A stretch of DNA of 64,000 nucleotides, taken from Micromonospora sp. WMMD1102 (lineage in GTDB: Bacteria > Actinomycetota > Actinomycetes > Mycobacteriales > Micromonosporaceae). The stretch lies in assembly GCF_029626265.1 (NCBI RefSeq), contig NZ_JARUBN010000001.1:6885001-6949000 (forward strand), in the 5' to 3' direction. Shown here piece after piece: positions 1-9,164 of the stretch; position 1 is the first letter of the stretch; the number at the start of each line of letters is the position of its first letter. The position numbers were made by a program, and so were the translations under genes. The notes under the pieces are model-generated. The model saw only the letters and a list, made by a program, of their open reading frames with translations. It was not told where the DNA came from and made no database searches.

Positions 1-1070
1 GCGATGGTGTCCAGCCAGCCGCCCCACGGGCTGAACTGCCTGGTGTACCGGGCGAGCTGCCCGTCGACGCAGTCGAGCACGAAGCCGAGGTAGAGCAGCA
101 CCGCGCCGGCCACCAGCGCCGGCCGGTCGCCGAACGCGAAGAGCGCCGCCGCCGCCACCGCGAAGGCGACCGAGATCGCGGTGACCCCGGTCGGGGTGAG
201 TCGGAGCCGGGCGCAGAGCTTGGTCACCCACGGGGACCAGGTGCTGACGAAGTACGTGGTGAAGAAGTCGTCCTTCTCCTTGACCGAGAGCCGCAGCTCG
301 GCCCGGTCGGCGTCCACGGCCGCCACCGCCGTCTCGGCCTCGGCCAGCCCGGTCGGGTCGGCGACCCGGCGGGCGACGAGCAGGCGCACCCGGTGGGCGA
401 AGATCGTGACGTCGCGGCCGGTCGCCGGATCGGGCCGGGTCAGCCCGGCGATCAGCCGGTCCAGCAGCGGCACGGAACCGGCCGGCCCGGTATCGCCGGG
501 CGCGGCGACGGCCTGCGCCACGCCGCCGTCGGCGACGACCTGGACCACGCCGCCGGCGGCGGCCGGCACCGCAGCCGCCCCGACGCCCGGGTCGGGCAGG
601 TCGGCGACGGCGGTCTCCGCCGCTGTCTGGTCGGCGACGGCGCGGGCGGCGGCGGCCAGGGCGGGCAGGTCGGCGACGGCGACGCGTACCGCTCCGCCGG
701 AGGCGCCGCTCGGGGCGGCGGCGCCGAGCGTGCCGGCCGGGCCGGCGGCGACCACCTGGTTGCGGTCCTCGACCACGCCGACCGGGCCGGCGCCCGGCTC
801 GGGCAGCACCAGGGCGACGGTGCCGGGCATCGGGCTGCTGGCCAGGTGCCGGAGCACGGCGCTGTGCGCGACCAGGTCGCCGGAGCAGAGCAGCACCGGC
901 TCCCGGGCGGTACCGGCCAGCACGGCGACCTGCCCCGGATCGTCGGTGAGTACGACGTCCCGGGCGCCGGCCGCGCGCAACTGGTCGCGGAGCCGGGCGG
1001 CCAGTGGCAGGCCGTCGGGCCGGGTCAGCGGGGCGCCCGGCCGGGTGGGGGTGAGCAGGATCGCCAGCAT
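1..1070 (-). CDS. CDP-alcohol phosphatidyltransferase family protein, 3' end outside window
   Basis: This frame runs from an ATG at 1070 off the left edge, giving 356 visible residues. The first ~250 residues start MLAILLTPTRPGAP and look like a nucleotidyltransferase/GT-A-like domain with degenerate motifs. The last ~110 residues enter a membrane domain. At the very edge they show the hallmark of CDP-alcohol phosphatidyltransferases, DCVDGQLAR followed by a Gly and a third Asp; these residues bind metal and the CDP-alcohol. The family moves a phospho-alcohol from a CDP carrier to a second alcohol in membrane lipid or wall-polymer synthesis. The start overlaps the stop of the ABC ATPase as TGATG, so it is co-transcribed with a polysaccharide exporter. 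The exact substrate cannot be told. Confidence 0.8.
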   Translation of the reverse strand, partial: MLAILLTPTRPGAPLTRPDGLPLAARLRDQLRAAGARDVVLTDDPGQVAVLAGTAREPVLLCSGDLVAHSAVLRHLASSPMPGTVALVLPEPGAGPVGVVEDRNQVVAAGPAGTLGAAAPSGASGGAVRVAVADLPALAAAARAVADQTAAETAVADLPDPGVGAAAVPAAAGGVVQVVADGGVAQAVAAPGDTGPAGSVPLLDRLIAGLTRPDPATGRDVTIFAHRVRLLVARRVADPTGLAEAETAVAAVDADRAELRLSVKEKDDFFTTYFVSTWSPWVTKLCARLRLTPTGVTAISVAFAVAAAALFAFGDRPALVAGAVLLYLGFVLDCVDGQLARYTRQFSPWGGWLDTI

Positions 1071-1816
1071 CACGGCCTGACCACGTCGTGGTATGCGTCA
1101 AGTGCCTCGCGTATGGTGCCGTCCACCCGTAATCGTCCTCCGTCGAAGTAGAGTCCCCGGCTACAGAACCGGGTGAGATCGTTCTCGTTGTGCGAGACCA
1201 GCATCACGGTACGGCCCTCGGCGATCAGCCGGTCGATGGTGTCGTAGCACTTCTTCCGGAAGTCGGCGTCGCCGACCGCCGTCACCTCGTCCATCAGCAG
1301 CACCGGGTGCTGGAGTTGGGCGATCACCGAGAAGCCGAGCCGGACCTTCATCCCGGACGAGTAGTGCCGGACCGGGGTGTCGATGGCCTTGGCGATCTGT
1401 TCGCCGGAGAACTCGATGATCTCGTCGAAGTGCCGGCGCAGGAAGCTCGGGCTGAGCCCGTGCAGCGAGCCGAGCAGGTGGACGTTCTCCCGCCCGGTCA
1501 GGTCGTTGGAGAAGCCGGCGGAGAGTTCCAGCAGCGGTGCGACGGCGCCGCCGACCCGGATCCGGCCCTCGTCCGGGATCAGCACCCCGGCGATCAGCCG
1601 GAGCAGGGTGCTCTTGCCGGTGCCGTTGCGGCCGATGATCCCGACGGTGTCGCCGGGGGCGACCGAGAAGGAGACGCCGCGCAGCGGCCAGAAGACCCCG
1701 GCGGCCGGCTGCCGGCGCCCCCGGTGGATAAACATCTCCCGCAGCCGCAGGTTGCGCCGCCGGTTGCGGACGAACCGGATGCCGAGGTTCTCCGCCTGCA
1801 CCATCGCCCCAGCCAC
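1070..1816 (-). CDS. ABC transporter ATP-binding protein, polysaccharide/teichoic acid export type
   Basis: A 248-residue ABC ATPase. The Walker A GRNGTGKST lies at about 62-70, the signature SSGMKVR at 153-159, Walker B LLMDE at 173-177 and the H-loop histidine at about 209. An SSGMKVRLGF signature and an N-terminal extension before the P-loop are typical of TagH/Wzt-type ATPases, which pair with ABC-2 permeases to flip lipid-linked wall polymers. The permease gene lies 43 bp upstream and the phosphatidyltransferase overlaps the stop. A second in-frame ATG at 1804 (MVQAENLG) may be the true start. Export of a glycopolymer is inferred from family and context; the polymer is unknown. Confidence 0.88.
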   Translation of the reverse strand: MAGAMVQAENLGIRFVRNRRRNLRLREMFIHRGRRQPAAGVFWPLRGVSFSVAPGDTVGIIGRNGTGKSTLLRLIAGVLIPDEGRIRVGGAVAPLLELSAGFSNDLTGRENVHLLGSLHGLSPSFLRRHFDEIIEFSGEQIAKAIDTPVRHYSSGMKVRLGFSVIAQLQHPVLLMDEVTAVGDADFRKKCYDTIDRLIAEGRTVMLVSHNENDLTRFCSRGLYFDGGRLRVDGTIREALDAYHDVVRP

Positions 1817-1859
1817 TACGGCTCCCCCGTCGCACCGGCCGGCACAGTTCCGCCGGCCA

Positions 1860-2687
1860 CTACAGCTCCTTCAGCACGGCGGGTTCGAGGCGGCGGAACA
1901 CCCACCAGCCGGCGAGCAGCACCAGCAGGCTGCCGCCGACCGACACCCCGAGCAGCCGGGCGTCCGGGAACTCGTCCGGGTACCAGACCGCGTGGTGGAG
2001 CTGGAAGATCCCGACCAGCGGGTTCAGCTCGTACCCGGTCTTGACCCAGTCCGGCAGCGACGAGTCCCGGACCAGGGTCAGCGGATAGATGATCGGGGTG
2101 GCGTAGAAGAGCACCCGGGTTACCAGCCGCATCAGCCGCTCGATGTCCCGCATCAGCACGTTGAGCGAGGAGAGCAGCAGGGCGATCCCGACCAGCAGGG
2201 TGGCCTGGATCAGCACGGCCAGCGGCAGGGCCAGCAGGGACACCCCGATCTCGATCCGGTCCAGCGAGGCGTAGACGATCGCGATGGTGGCCAGGATCGG
2301 CAGCCCGGCGACGTACTCGGCGAACCTGCCGGCGACCCGGCCGATCGGGAAGACCTCGCGGGGCAGGTTCATCGTGGTGATCAGCCGGGCCTGCCCGGTG
2401 AGTGCGGCGGTCGCCTCGCTGATCGCCGAACTCGTCCACATCCAGGCGAAGATCCCGGTGATCAGGAAGAGCGGGTACGACTCGGCGGCGTCCCCGAGGT
2501 GCCGGTCGGTGGCCGAGCGGTAGAGCACCCCGAAGACGAAGAAGTAGATGACGCCCATGCCGAGCGGCTCGATCAGCGACCAGAGGTAGCCCAGCACCGA
2601 CTGCTGGTATTTGACCGCCAGGTCCCGCCGGACGAGCAGCCGGAGCGTGTTGCGGTGCGACCACACCGCCACCACGCCAGACGTCAC
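1860..2687 (-). CDS. ABC-2 type permease, polysaccharide/teichoic acid export type
   Basis: A 275-residue integral membrane protein with about six hydrophobic segments. Its N-terminal amphipathic stretch LLVRRDLAVKYQQSVLGYLW is the conserved cytoplasmic entry motif of TagG/RfbA-type ABC-2 permeases. It is the first gene of a minus-strand cluster (permease, ATPase, CDP-alcohol phosphatidyltransferase), consistent with a wall-glycopolymer exporter in the plasma membrane. A 43-bp gap separates it from the ATPase. Confidence 0.87.
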   Translation of the reverse strand: MTSGVVAVWSHRNTLRLLVRRDLAVKYQQSVLGYLWSLIEPLGMGVIYFFVFGVLYRSATDRHLGDAAESYPLFLITGIFAWMWTSSAISEATAALTGQARLITTMNLPREVFPIGRVAGRFAEYVAGLPILATIAIVYASLDRIEIGVSLLALPLAVLIQATLLVGIALLLSSLNVLMRDIERLMRLVTRVLFYATPIIYPLTLVRDSSLPDWVKTGYELNPLVGIFQLHHAVWYPDEFPDARLLGVSVGGSLLVLLAGWWVFRRLEPAVLKEL

Positions 2688-2825
2688 GGCCGCCTCCCGG
2701 GGCTCGTCCTGGTCCGATCGCTCGGGCCCGACATAGGGTAACAGTCGGAAAAATCGCCCTAACAGGGATCGACCGGGATAGAACGTCTTCCCGGCTGTCC
2801 CGTCAACGCTACCCGACGGCCAGGG

Positions 2826-4196
2826 TCAGCACTCGATGACGTTCACCGCGAGGCCGCCCCGGGCGGTCTCCTTGTACTTGACCTTCATGTCGGCGCCGGT
2901 CTCCCGCATCGTCTTGATCACCTTGTCCAGGGATACCGCGTGCTCCCCGTCGCCACGCAGTGCCAACCGGGCCGCCGTGATCGCCTTGATGCTGGCCACC
3001 GCGTTCCGCTCGATGCACGGGATCTGCACCAGCCCGCCGACCGGATCGCAGGTCAGCCCCAGGTTGTGCTCCATGCCGATCTCGGCGGCGTTCTCCACCT
3101 GCGCCGGGGTGCCGCCGAGCGCCTCGGCCAGCCCGGCCGCCGCCATCGAGCAGGCGGAACCGACCTCGCCCTGGCAGCCGACCTCGGCACCGGAGATCGA
3201 CGCGTTCTCCTTGAACAGCACGCCGATCGCGGCGGCGGCGAGCAGGAAGCGCAGTACGCCCTCCTCGGACGCCCCCGGCACGAACCGGGTGTAGTAGTGC
3301 AGCACCGCCGGGATGATCCCGGCCGCCCCGTTCGTCGGGGCGGTCACCACCCGGCCGCCGGCCGCGTTCTCCTCGTTCACCGCCAGCGCGAACAGCGTCA
3401 CCCAGTCCATCACCCGCAGCGGGTCCGCCGAGCCCGGATCCGCCTCCAGGCTCCGCCGCAGCTCGGCGGCGCGGCGCCGGACCCGCAGCCCGCCGGGAAG
3501 CGTCCCGGCCCGCCGGCTGCCCCGGTCGACGCACTCGCGCATCACCCGCCAGATCTCCAGCAGGCCGGCACGGACCTCCGCCTCGCTGCGCCAGGAGCGC
3601 TCGTTGGCCAGCATGATCCCGCTGATCGACAACCCGGTCCCGGCGGTCAGCCTCAGCAATTCCGCCCCGGTCGTGAACGGGTACCGGACCCGGGTGCTGT
3701 CCGGCTTGATCCGGTCCGCGCCGGTCGCGGTCTCGTCGACCACGAACCCACCACCGACCGAGTAGTAGGTCCGGGTCCGCACCGGTTCACCCGACGGGGC
3801 GTACGCGGTGAACGTCATCCCGTTCGGATGGAACGGCAACGACCGGCGGCGGTGCAGCACCAGATCCCGGTCGGCGTCGAAGTCGACCTCGTGCACCCCG
3901 AGTACGGCCAGCCGGCCACCGGGCCGGATCGCCGCCACGGCGTCGGGAACCCCGTCCGGGTCCACCGTCTCCGGCGCCTCGCCGAGCAGCCCGAGCAGCA
4001 CCGCCGGGCCGCTGCCGTGCCCGTGGCCGGTGGCGCCGAGCGAGCCGAAGAGTTCGGCGCGTACCCGGGCCGTCTCGGCCAGCAGCCCGTCCGCCTTCAA
4101 CCCGGCCGCGAAGGTACGGGCGGCCCGCATCGGCCCGACGGTGTGCGAGCTGGACGGCCCGATCCCGACCGTGAACAGGTCGAAGGCGCTGATCAT
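2826..4196 (-). CDS. sdaA: L-serine ammonia-lyase (L-serine dehydratase), single chain, iron-sulfur type
   Basis: A 456-residue enzyme converting L-serine to pyruvate and ammonia. The N-terminal beta domain shows [13 protein letters not shown] at about 12-24, the substrate-contact motif of type II serine dehydratases. The alpha domain carries the [4Fe-4S]-ligand cysteines at about C340 (GCQGEVG), C383 (LTCDPVGG) and C394 (IPCIERN). The protein ends in Cys, as is usual in this family, where the C-terminal cysteine can occupy the active site. Length matches the fused single-chain form. It stands alone, with intergenic sequence on both sides. Confidence 0.95.
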   Translation of the reverse strand: MISAFDLFTVGIGPSSSHTVGPMRAARTFAAGLKADGLLAETARVRAELFGSLGATGHGHGSGPAVLLGLLGEAPETVDPDGVPDAVAAIRPGGRLAVLGVHEVDFDADRDLVLHRRRSLPFHPNGMTFTAYAPSGEPVRTRTYYSVGGGFVVDETATGADRIKPDSTRVRYPFTTGAELLRLTAGTGLSISGIMLANERSWRSEAEVRAGLLEIWRVMRECVDRGSRRAGTLPGGLRVRRRAAELRRSLEADPGSADPLRVMDWVTLFALAVNEENAAGGRVVTAPTNGAAGIIPAVLHYYTRFVPGASEEGVLRFLLAAAAIGVLFKENASISGAEVGCQGEVGSACSMAAAGLAEALGGTPAQVENAAEIGMEHNLGLTCDPVGGLVQIPCIERNAVASIKAITAARLALRGDGEHAVSLDKVIKTMRETGADMKVKYKETARGGLAVNVIEC

Positions 4197-4549
4197 CGAA
4201 AACTCCTCCCGGGCCGGCCCCGTTGCCGCCCACCGGCCGCCGGGCGGTCACCGGTATATCCGCCGAACCCGCCCCTGAGCTGCCGGTCCGCGAGCCTACC
4301 TCGGCCCGCTCCACCCCGCTCGGCACGCCCGACCTGCGGCGCTGGGCACGCCCGGCCTGTGCGCTCGGCGCGCCCGGCCTGCGGCGCGGGCTCCGCGCTC
4401 GGGCCGTCACGTCGGGTGTCCGGCTGGCCCGCCCGGGTAAGTACCTACGGGTACGGGGTGTCCGGATCCGTCTGGAGGCCGAGGGCGGCGCGCCCCCGCG
4501 TTCCTACCGTGGAATCAGCCGCCCGTTCCATCGCATCGAGGAGACGACG

Positions 4550-4756
4550 ATGAGCCGCAAGCTCACCCGCCCCCGGGACAACCGCATGATCGCCGGCGTC
4601 TGCGCCGGCCTGGCCCGCCGCTTCGGCATGTCCGCCGGAATGGTGCGGCTGCTCTTCATCCTGTCGCTGCTGCTTCCCGGCACGCAGGTAGTGATCTATC
4701 TGGCGCTCTGGATCATCATGCCGAACGAGGACCGCCACTACGTCGCGGCGCACTGA
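4550..4756 (+). CDS. PspC domain membrane protein
   Basis: A 68-residue protein preceded by GAGGAG at 4538-4543, which fixes the ATG. It is a single PspC domain: the LTRPRDNRMIAGVCAGLARRF motif region is followed by a hydrophobic segment and ends with the WIIMPNED pattern typical of actinobacterial PspC proteins. PspC proteins are small inner-membrane factors tied to envelope stress. No Psp partner genes are adjacent, so the role here is open. Confidence 0.88.
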   Translation: MSRKLTRPRDNRMIAGVCAGLARRFGMSAGMVRLLFILSLLLPGTQVVIYLALWIIMPNEDRHYVAAH

Positions 4757-4857
4757 CCGCCTCGCGGCGCACCACTGACCGCCTCGGGGCGCACCGACCG
4801 ACAGGCCCGGCCCGGCGTGCCGGCCCCGCTGCCGAACGCTCCGCCCCCGGCGGGTGT

Positions 4858-5757
4858 TCAGCTCCGGCGCCGCTGCCGGCCGGGCGGCACGGTCAACTCC
4901 CCGGCCAGGCCCAACCGCTGTTCGGTGATGCGCCGCCGAATGCCGCCGGCGGTCGCCTCGACCTCGTCGGCGAGCCGGGCGCACCGGTACCTACTGCGCC
5001 TGCGCAGCACCGTAAGCAGCCCGGCCTGGATGCCGGCGACCACGGCGGCGAAACCGGCCACGACCGCGACGATCCGCCAGGGCGGCCCGGCGAACCCGGA
5101 CCCGACCCCCACCGCGACGGCGACGATGGTCAGCCCGCCCCAGACTCCGAGCCCGGCGGCGACGACCGGGTGGTCAGCCAGCCACCGCCGCAGCCGCCGG
5201 TCACGCCGGGCGTGCAGCGCCGGCACCGTCTCCTCGCAGAGTCTACCCACCAACGCGCCGAACCGGTCGAGTTCCCCGGCCGGCAGGTCGGCGAGCCGGT
5301 CCGCGTCGGCACGTACCCGCCGCAGCACGTACCTGACCTTCACCCGGTCGTCGACCGGGATCGCCTCTGGTGGCCACACCTGCTCGAAGTCGGCCTGCCG
5401 TACCGCCTGCACGCCGGCCCAGGTGACCATCGCCAGCGGCAGCGGCAACGCCATCAGCAGGCCGAGGTACGCCAGCAGGGAGTCGGCGTCCCCGGTGAGG
5501 ATGTTGATGCCGTACCCGCTGGTGGCCGCGACGATCACCGCCGCCGCCGGCCCCCGGACGTGGGCCAGGTAGACGTCCTGTCGGGCCGCCTCCACCAGCC
5601 GGTCGAGGCGGCCGATCCAGTGCCGTAGCAGGTGCACGGCGAGGTTGGCGAGCAGGACCACCGCCATGACCAGGATGGACCAGACAGCGGCGGCGAACAG
5701 CAACGGTGGCTCGTCGGCGGGCGGCGCCGCCAGCGCGGACAGGCCCGCTCCGGTCAC
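4858..5757 (-). CDS. Membrane protein of unknown function, partner of DUF4230 protein
   Basis: A GTG at 5757 overlaps the TGA of the DUF4230 gene (GTGA), giving 299 residues; the open frame continues further upstream but has no better start. There are about four hydrophobic segments: near residues 15-35 and 68-108, and a pair near 200-245. The region between 110 and 200 is charged and Arg-rich, and the C-terminus is Arg-rich and probably cytoplasmic. I do not recognise the family. Overlap with the DUF4230 gene suggests that the two products work together at the membrane. Confidence 0.6.
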   Translation of the reverse strand: MTGAGLSALAAPPADEPPLLFAAAVWSILVMAVVLLANLAVHLLRHWIGRLDRLVEAARQDVYLAHVRGPAAAVIVAATSGYGINILTGDADSLLAYLGLLMALPLPLAMVTWAGVQAVRQADFEQVWPPEAIPVDDRVKVRYVLRRVRADADRLADLPAGELDRFGALVGRLCEETVPALHARRDRRLRRWLADHPVVAAGLGVWGGLTIVAVAVGVGSGFAGPPWRIVAVVAGFAAVVAGIQAGLLTVLRRRSRYRCARLADEVEATAGGIRRRITEQRLGLAGELTVPPGRQRRRS

Positions 5758-6578
5758 GGCTGGACGTAGCTGATGGTCACCTGCTCGTAGCCGAGCGAGC
5801 GGAGCATCTGGTCGAGCATCTTCCGGGTGTTCTCCTGGGCGCGCTCGCCGAGCCCGCTGCTCTTCGCCGAGTCGGCGATCTTCTGCTCGGCCTTGAGGTA
5901 GACCTCGCGCTGCCGGTTCGGGTCGCCGCCGAAGACCTCGCCGAGCTGGTTGAGGATGCCGCGCTTCTCGGCGAAGACGTAGCTGCGCTCCAGGTCCAGG
6001 TTGACCTCGCCGAGCTGCGGCGCCGGCAGCTTGATCTCGACCGACTTCCGGTCCTCCGAGACCACCACCGCGTCGTCGCGGAGCGCTCCGAAGTCGACGT
6101 ACGCGTCGACGGTGCCGGCCCCGACGAAGAGGGTGCGCTCGCCGAGCAGGAACTCCGGCACGTACTTGCGGTTGTTCTCCAGGTCGACGACGACCTCGAA
6201 GTTGCCCTCGGCGGCCACGTAGCGGCTGAGGTCCTGGATCGACTTCAGCAGCGGCGGCTGGCTGCGGTCGGTCTCCTCCTTCGTGAACGGGTTGCGCCAG
6301 TCCGGCAGGATGCCGCTGACCTGCACCCCGAGCACCAGCACGGCGGCCAGGCCGATGATGCCGACCAGCACGAACACGCCGCGTCCCCACCGCCCGCCGC
6401 CGGCACCGGCCGGCTCCGGGTCGGACCGCTCCGGCCGGGCCGGGTCGGCGTCGAACTCCCGGGTCCCGTCCGACGCGCTGTCGGACCAGGGGTCGGCCGG
6501 CTCCGGCGGGGTGGCCTTTCCCTTCGCGTAGCCGGGGAACTCACGAGTGGGCTGGTTGACATCGCCTTCTCGGGACAT
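5754..6578 (-). CDS. DUF4230 domain-containing membrane-anchored protein
   Basis: A 274-residue protein, starting MSREGDVNQP after a GAGGGCGAG stretch. It has a Pro/Asp-rich cytoplasmic N-terminus (~70 residues), one transmembrane helix at about 72-92 and an extracellular DUF4230 domain. That domain has the typical order: SIQDLSRYVAAEGNFEVVVD, then a beta-rich part with FVGAGTVDAYVDF, then a helical C-terminus. The family is widespread in Gram-positive bacteria and has no assigned function. It overlaps the downstream membrane gene. Confidence 0.8.
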   Translation of the reverse strand: MSREGDVNQPTREFPGYAKGKATPPEPADPWSDSASDGTREFDADPARPERSDPEPAGAGGGRWGRGVFVLVGIIGLAAVLVLGVQVSGILPDWRNPFTKEETDRSQPPLLKSIQDLSRYVAAEGNFEVVVDLENNRKYVPEFLLGERTLFVGAGTVDAYVDFGALRDDAVVVSEDRKSVEIKLPAPQLGEVNLDLERSYVFAEKRGILNQLGEVFGGDPNRQREVYLKAEQKIADSAKSSGLGERAQENTRKMLDQMLRSLGYEQVTISYVQP

Positions 6579-7100
6579 CTCGCCCTCACCGTCCTTGGTC
6601 GTCAGAGCACCTGAGGAAAACGGTACGGCCCCGGTACGACACCCGCGAGTCGAGTGGCACCGGCCCGGTTCGGCCGGACGTCTGCCCAGCTCAGCGACGT
6701 GTCGACGCACTGTGGCCGGCGCGTGACGGACCTGGAACAGGCTCGGCGCGGCGCTCGTGACTGGCGTCGGGTGGAGTGGTACCACTGGGAAGCACCCTGA
6801 TGGGATCGGCGCACCCGGCAGGCCGACGTAGTGGTCGCCGCGGTGGGACCAGACGGTTCCTCGGACGGAGACTGTCGAGCTGCCCCGCCTACGCGCCCAA
6901 CAGCTCCAACAGAATGCCCGGAATGTCGCGCCCCGCCTGTGCACCCAGCTCGACAGTCGTCGCGCGAGGTATGACCAGACCGGATCGTGCGGCCGGAACA
7001 CCTGCGGTCCGGCGCGGTCGCGGCTGGCGGCGGGACGCGCTATGCGGGTCGCCGGCTGCTGCCCGACCTGGACGAGTCGGGCGCGCGACGGTGAAGTGGG
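6579..7100. other. Intergenic stretch without a supported gene
   Basis: About 520 bp upstream of the DUF4230 gene. Several open frames cross it on both strands, but none has a family resemblance, a good start or actinobacterial third-position bias. The minus-strand frame 6889-7266 is rich in Arg/Pro/Ala and reads like a shadow. It may contain the DUF4230 promoter or decayed sequence. Confidence 0.5.
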
Positions 7101-7355
7101 TCAGTTGCGTCGGGGCACCCAGTGCAGGATCTGCCCGACGATCAATGCGGGGTGCCGATCGGGCAACGCTTCCAGGGCGCGGGCAAGACGGGCACCGAGG
7201 TAGATCATCAGTCCGACCCGGTCCCCGGCGAAGCCGAGGAGCAGGGCCAGACGAGCCTGCGGGCATGGCCAGGGGTACTCACATTTCAGGCAGTCGTACG
7301 TGTCGGCGGGGGTGTGTCCGTCGGCGTCGCTCGCGGTGGCGCTGTCGCGCGGCAA
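7101..7355 (-). CDS. Small cysteine-motif protein of the regulator-associated type
   Basis: An 84-residue protein with a short polar N-terminus, then DCLKCEYPWPCPQA, a CxxC followed by a third Cys. After this comes an amphipathic helical part (GLMIYLGARLARALEAL) ending HWVPRRN. This pattern resembles a family of small proteins often found beside XRE or GntR regulators in Micromonosporaceae and relatives. Function is unknown; the cysteines suggest metal binding. It lies in the divergent unit across the palindrome from the GntR gene. Its first 77 bp overlap the preceding small frame in another register, so the exact start is uncertain. Confidence 0.6.
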   Translation of the reverse strand: MPRDSATASDADGHTPADTYDCLKCEYPWPCPQARLALLLGFAGDRVGLMIYLGARLARALEALPDRHPALIVGQILHWVPRRN

Positions 7356-7482
7356 ACCGCTCCCAGCGCGCCCATGGGCCGATCACCGGTTCGGCCCATG
7401 GACCCGGCACCAGCGGCGACCGTCCCACCGGTAATCCCGGACCCGGCGTCGACGGTCGCGGCGGGTTCGCCACCGCTCCCAT
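7279..7482 (-). CDS. Small basic hypothetical protein, divergent from GntR gene
   Basis: A 67-residue frame starting MGAVANPPRP and containing RWERFAARQRHRERRRR. It overlaps the CxxC gene by 77 bp in another frame, so at most part of that overlap is coding in both. It is the first gene downstream of the palindromic operator candidate on this strand. The basic tail recalls short partner proteins found next to the CxxC family, but the match is weak and it could be a non-coding leader. Confidence 0.35.
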   Translation of the reverse strand: MGAVANPPRPSTPGPGLPVGRSPLVPGPWAEPVIGPWARWERFAARQRHRERRRRTHPRRHVRLPEM

Positions 7483-7676
7483 AGGTTCACGTTGACCTCC
7501 GCTCCTTTGGTCGTTGCGGCCCGTGATGGGCTCTTGGGACCGGCGACGTCAGGGCCATGGCGACGGCCGAACCCGACGTGGGCCAGTCGATGTCGTGCCA
7601 GCCTGAGGGACGACCGACCCAGAAGCGCCTACCCCTAGATCACTAACCGTGCCGGCCGCCCGGACAACAAGTTACA

Positions 7677-7690
7677 CCTATCTAGATAGG
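7677..7690. promoter_or_regulatory. Perfect 14-bp palindrome, candidate GntR operator
   Basis: CCTATCTAGATAGG is a perfect dyad in an unusually AT-rich patch between the GntR gene (start 7751) and the divergent small genes (first start 7482). A related half-site, GTTTAGAC, follows at 7693-7700. GntR-family repressors bind short dyads in their own promoter regions, so autoregulation and control of the divergent genes are likely but unproven. Confidence 0.6.
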
Positions 7691-7750
7691 CCGTTTAGAC
7701 AGGATCAATGCGAAGAGCGAGCGGCTACGACCACGTTGATCGGGGGTACG

Positions 7751-8536
7751 GTGACCGACGTGCCTACCCCGCACGACCGACCTCGTTATCGACGGGTTGC
7801 CGATGAGCTGCGCCGCCGGATCCTGTCCGGCGCGATCCCGCCCGGCAGCATCCTGCCGTCGGAGTCAGCTCTCATCGAGGAGTTCGGTGTCGCACGCGGT
7901 ACCGTCCGCGAGGCGGTCGCGCTGCTGCGGAGCGAGGGCTTGGTCGTCACCGAGATGGGCCGAGGAACCTACGCCCGCCCCGTCCTGCCGGTGCGGCGGC
8001 TCGGCTCCGAGCGGTATCGCCGGGAGTTGGAACAGGTTCGCACCGGCGAGTTGGGCACCTCGTTCACGGCGGACCAGCGGATCGGCTGGTCGGACTACCA
8101 ACTGGACAGGACGTTCCGAGAGGTGCCCGCGGATCCGACGACAGCCGAACTGTTCGGCGTCGACCCCGGGACAATGATCCTCGAGCGCCGGTTCGTGTTC
8201 AGGTCGCAGGGCGTACCGCAGCAGATGTCGACGTCGTGCCTGCTGCTCGACATGGTCGCGGGTACGCCGGTGGCCGACCCGGACCGGGAGCCCTGGCCGG
8301 CCGGCAACACGGGCCAACTCTCCAGCCTCGGCATCGTCGTCACTGGCGTCCGGGAGCGGGTTCGGGCAAGGATGCCGGTCCGGGACGAGGCCGAGACGTT
8401 GCGGATCCCCGGCGGCGTGCCCGTCCTGACGATCACCCGGCAGACGTACGCCGGGGACCGGGTGGTCGAGGTCGCCACCGACATCGTGATCCCGGCGGAC
8501 CGGGTCGAGCTGGACTACTTCATCGACCTCACCTGA
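7751..8536 (+). CDS. GntR family transcriptional regulator with UTRA domain
   Basis: The GTG at 7751 gives 261 residues; the frame is open further upstream, but that part would cover the palindrome and lacks family resemblance. The N-terminal winged helix (about 10-75) shows YRRVADELRRRILSG and ARGTVREAVALLRSEG and ends MGRGTYA. The C-terminal part, about 95-255, is a UTRA ligand-binding domain with LERRFVFRSQGVPQQMSTS. HutC/FarR-type members sense small molecules such as amino acids, sugars or lipids. The ligand cannot be read from the sequence. Confidence 0.88.
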   Translation: MTDVPTPHDRPRYRRVADELRRRILSGAIPPGSILPSESALIEEFGVARGTVREAVALLRSEGLVVTEMGRGTYARPVLPVRRLGSERYRRELEQVRTGELGTSFTADQRIGWSDYQLDRTFREVPADPTTAELFGVDPGTMILERRFVFRSQGVPQQMSTSCLLLDMVAGTPVADPDREPWPAGNTGQLSSLGIVVTGVRERVRARMPVRDEAETLRIPGGVPVLTITRQTYAGDRVVEVATDIVIPADRVELDYFIDLT

Positions 8537-8660
8537 TCCGGCGACCCCTCGGACCCGGACAAGGGACGACTGGCCGGCTGACCTGGCGACGTCGGCCGTC
8601 TATGTTCGGGATGCAGCGAATCGACGGCGGCCGGCGTCAGGAGCCCGGAGGAGGATCCCG

Positions 8661-9164
8661 ATGGCCCAGGGTGGGTTCAGCGACGCCGAGGAGTTCGCTC
8701 GGGCGCGCCTGGACGCCTTGCGGCGGTTCGCGTACCTGATCAGCGGCAGTGCGGCGGAGGCGGACGACCTGGCTCAGATCGCCGTGGTCGAGGTGTGGCA
8801 GCGGTGGCCGAAGGCCGGGCAGAACCCGGAGGCGTACGCCCGGCAGGTGATCGTGACCCGGAACGTGAGCCGGTGGCGGCGGTGGCGTCGCGAGGTGCCC
8901 ACCGACGAGGTGGACCACCGGCCCGACGACCCGGCCGCGACGGCGGTCGGCAACGGCGCGCTGTGGCAGGCGTTGCAGCAGCTCGGCAAGGCGGAGCGGA
9001 CCGTCGTGGTGCTGCACGTGCTCTACCGGTACACGTTCAGCGAGATCGCCGGGATCTGCGACGAACCTCCGGGCACGGTTTCCAGCCGGTACGCGCGGGC
9101 CAAGCGCGTGCTGCGGGCGCACCTGGCACCCGCGGAGTCGACGATTCGGAGCGGACGTGGTTGA
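8661..9164 (+). CDS. SigE-family ECF RNA polymerase sigma factor
   Basis: A 167-residue group 4 sigma factor. Region 2 occupies about 8-80 (LRRFAYLISGSAAEADDLAQ). Region 4 occupies about 105-155, with LGKAERTVVVLHVLYRYTF and a helix-turn-helix ending GTVSSRYARAKR. The length matches the actinobacterial SigE-like subgroup. The next gene starts inside its last codons (GTG at 9157), which is where an anti-sigma factor would be expected. Here the neighbour has a transmembrane segment but a solute-binding-protein exterior. Confidence 0.9.
   Translation: MAQGGFSDAEEFARARLDALRRFAYLISGSAAEADDLAQIAVVEVWQRWPKAGQNPEAYARQVIVTRNVSRWRRWRREVPTDEVDHRPDDPAATAVGNGALWQALQQLGKAERTVVVLHVLYRYTFSEIAGICDEPPGTVSSRYARAKRVLRAHLAPAESTIRSGRG

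Noticed and set aside
181..1151. Long plus-strand frames opposite the phosphatidyltransferase gene
   Set aside because: Ala/Arg/Gly-rich shadow translations of a real minus-strand gene with a recognisable active-site motif.
6889..7266. Minus-strand frame of 125 codons
   Set aside because: Covers the CxxC gene's 3' half in another frame and has no family resemblance; treated as a shadow.
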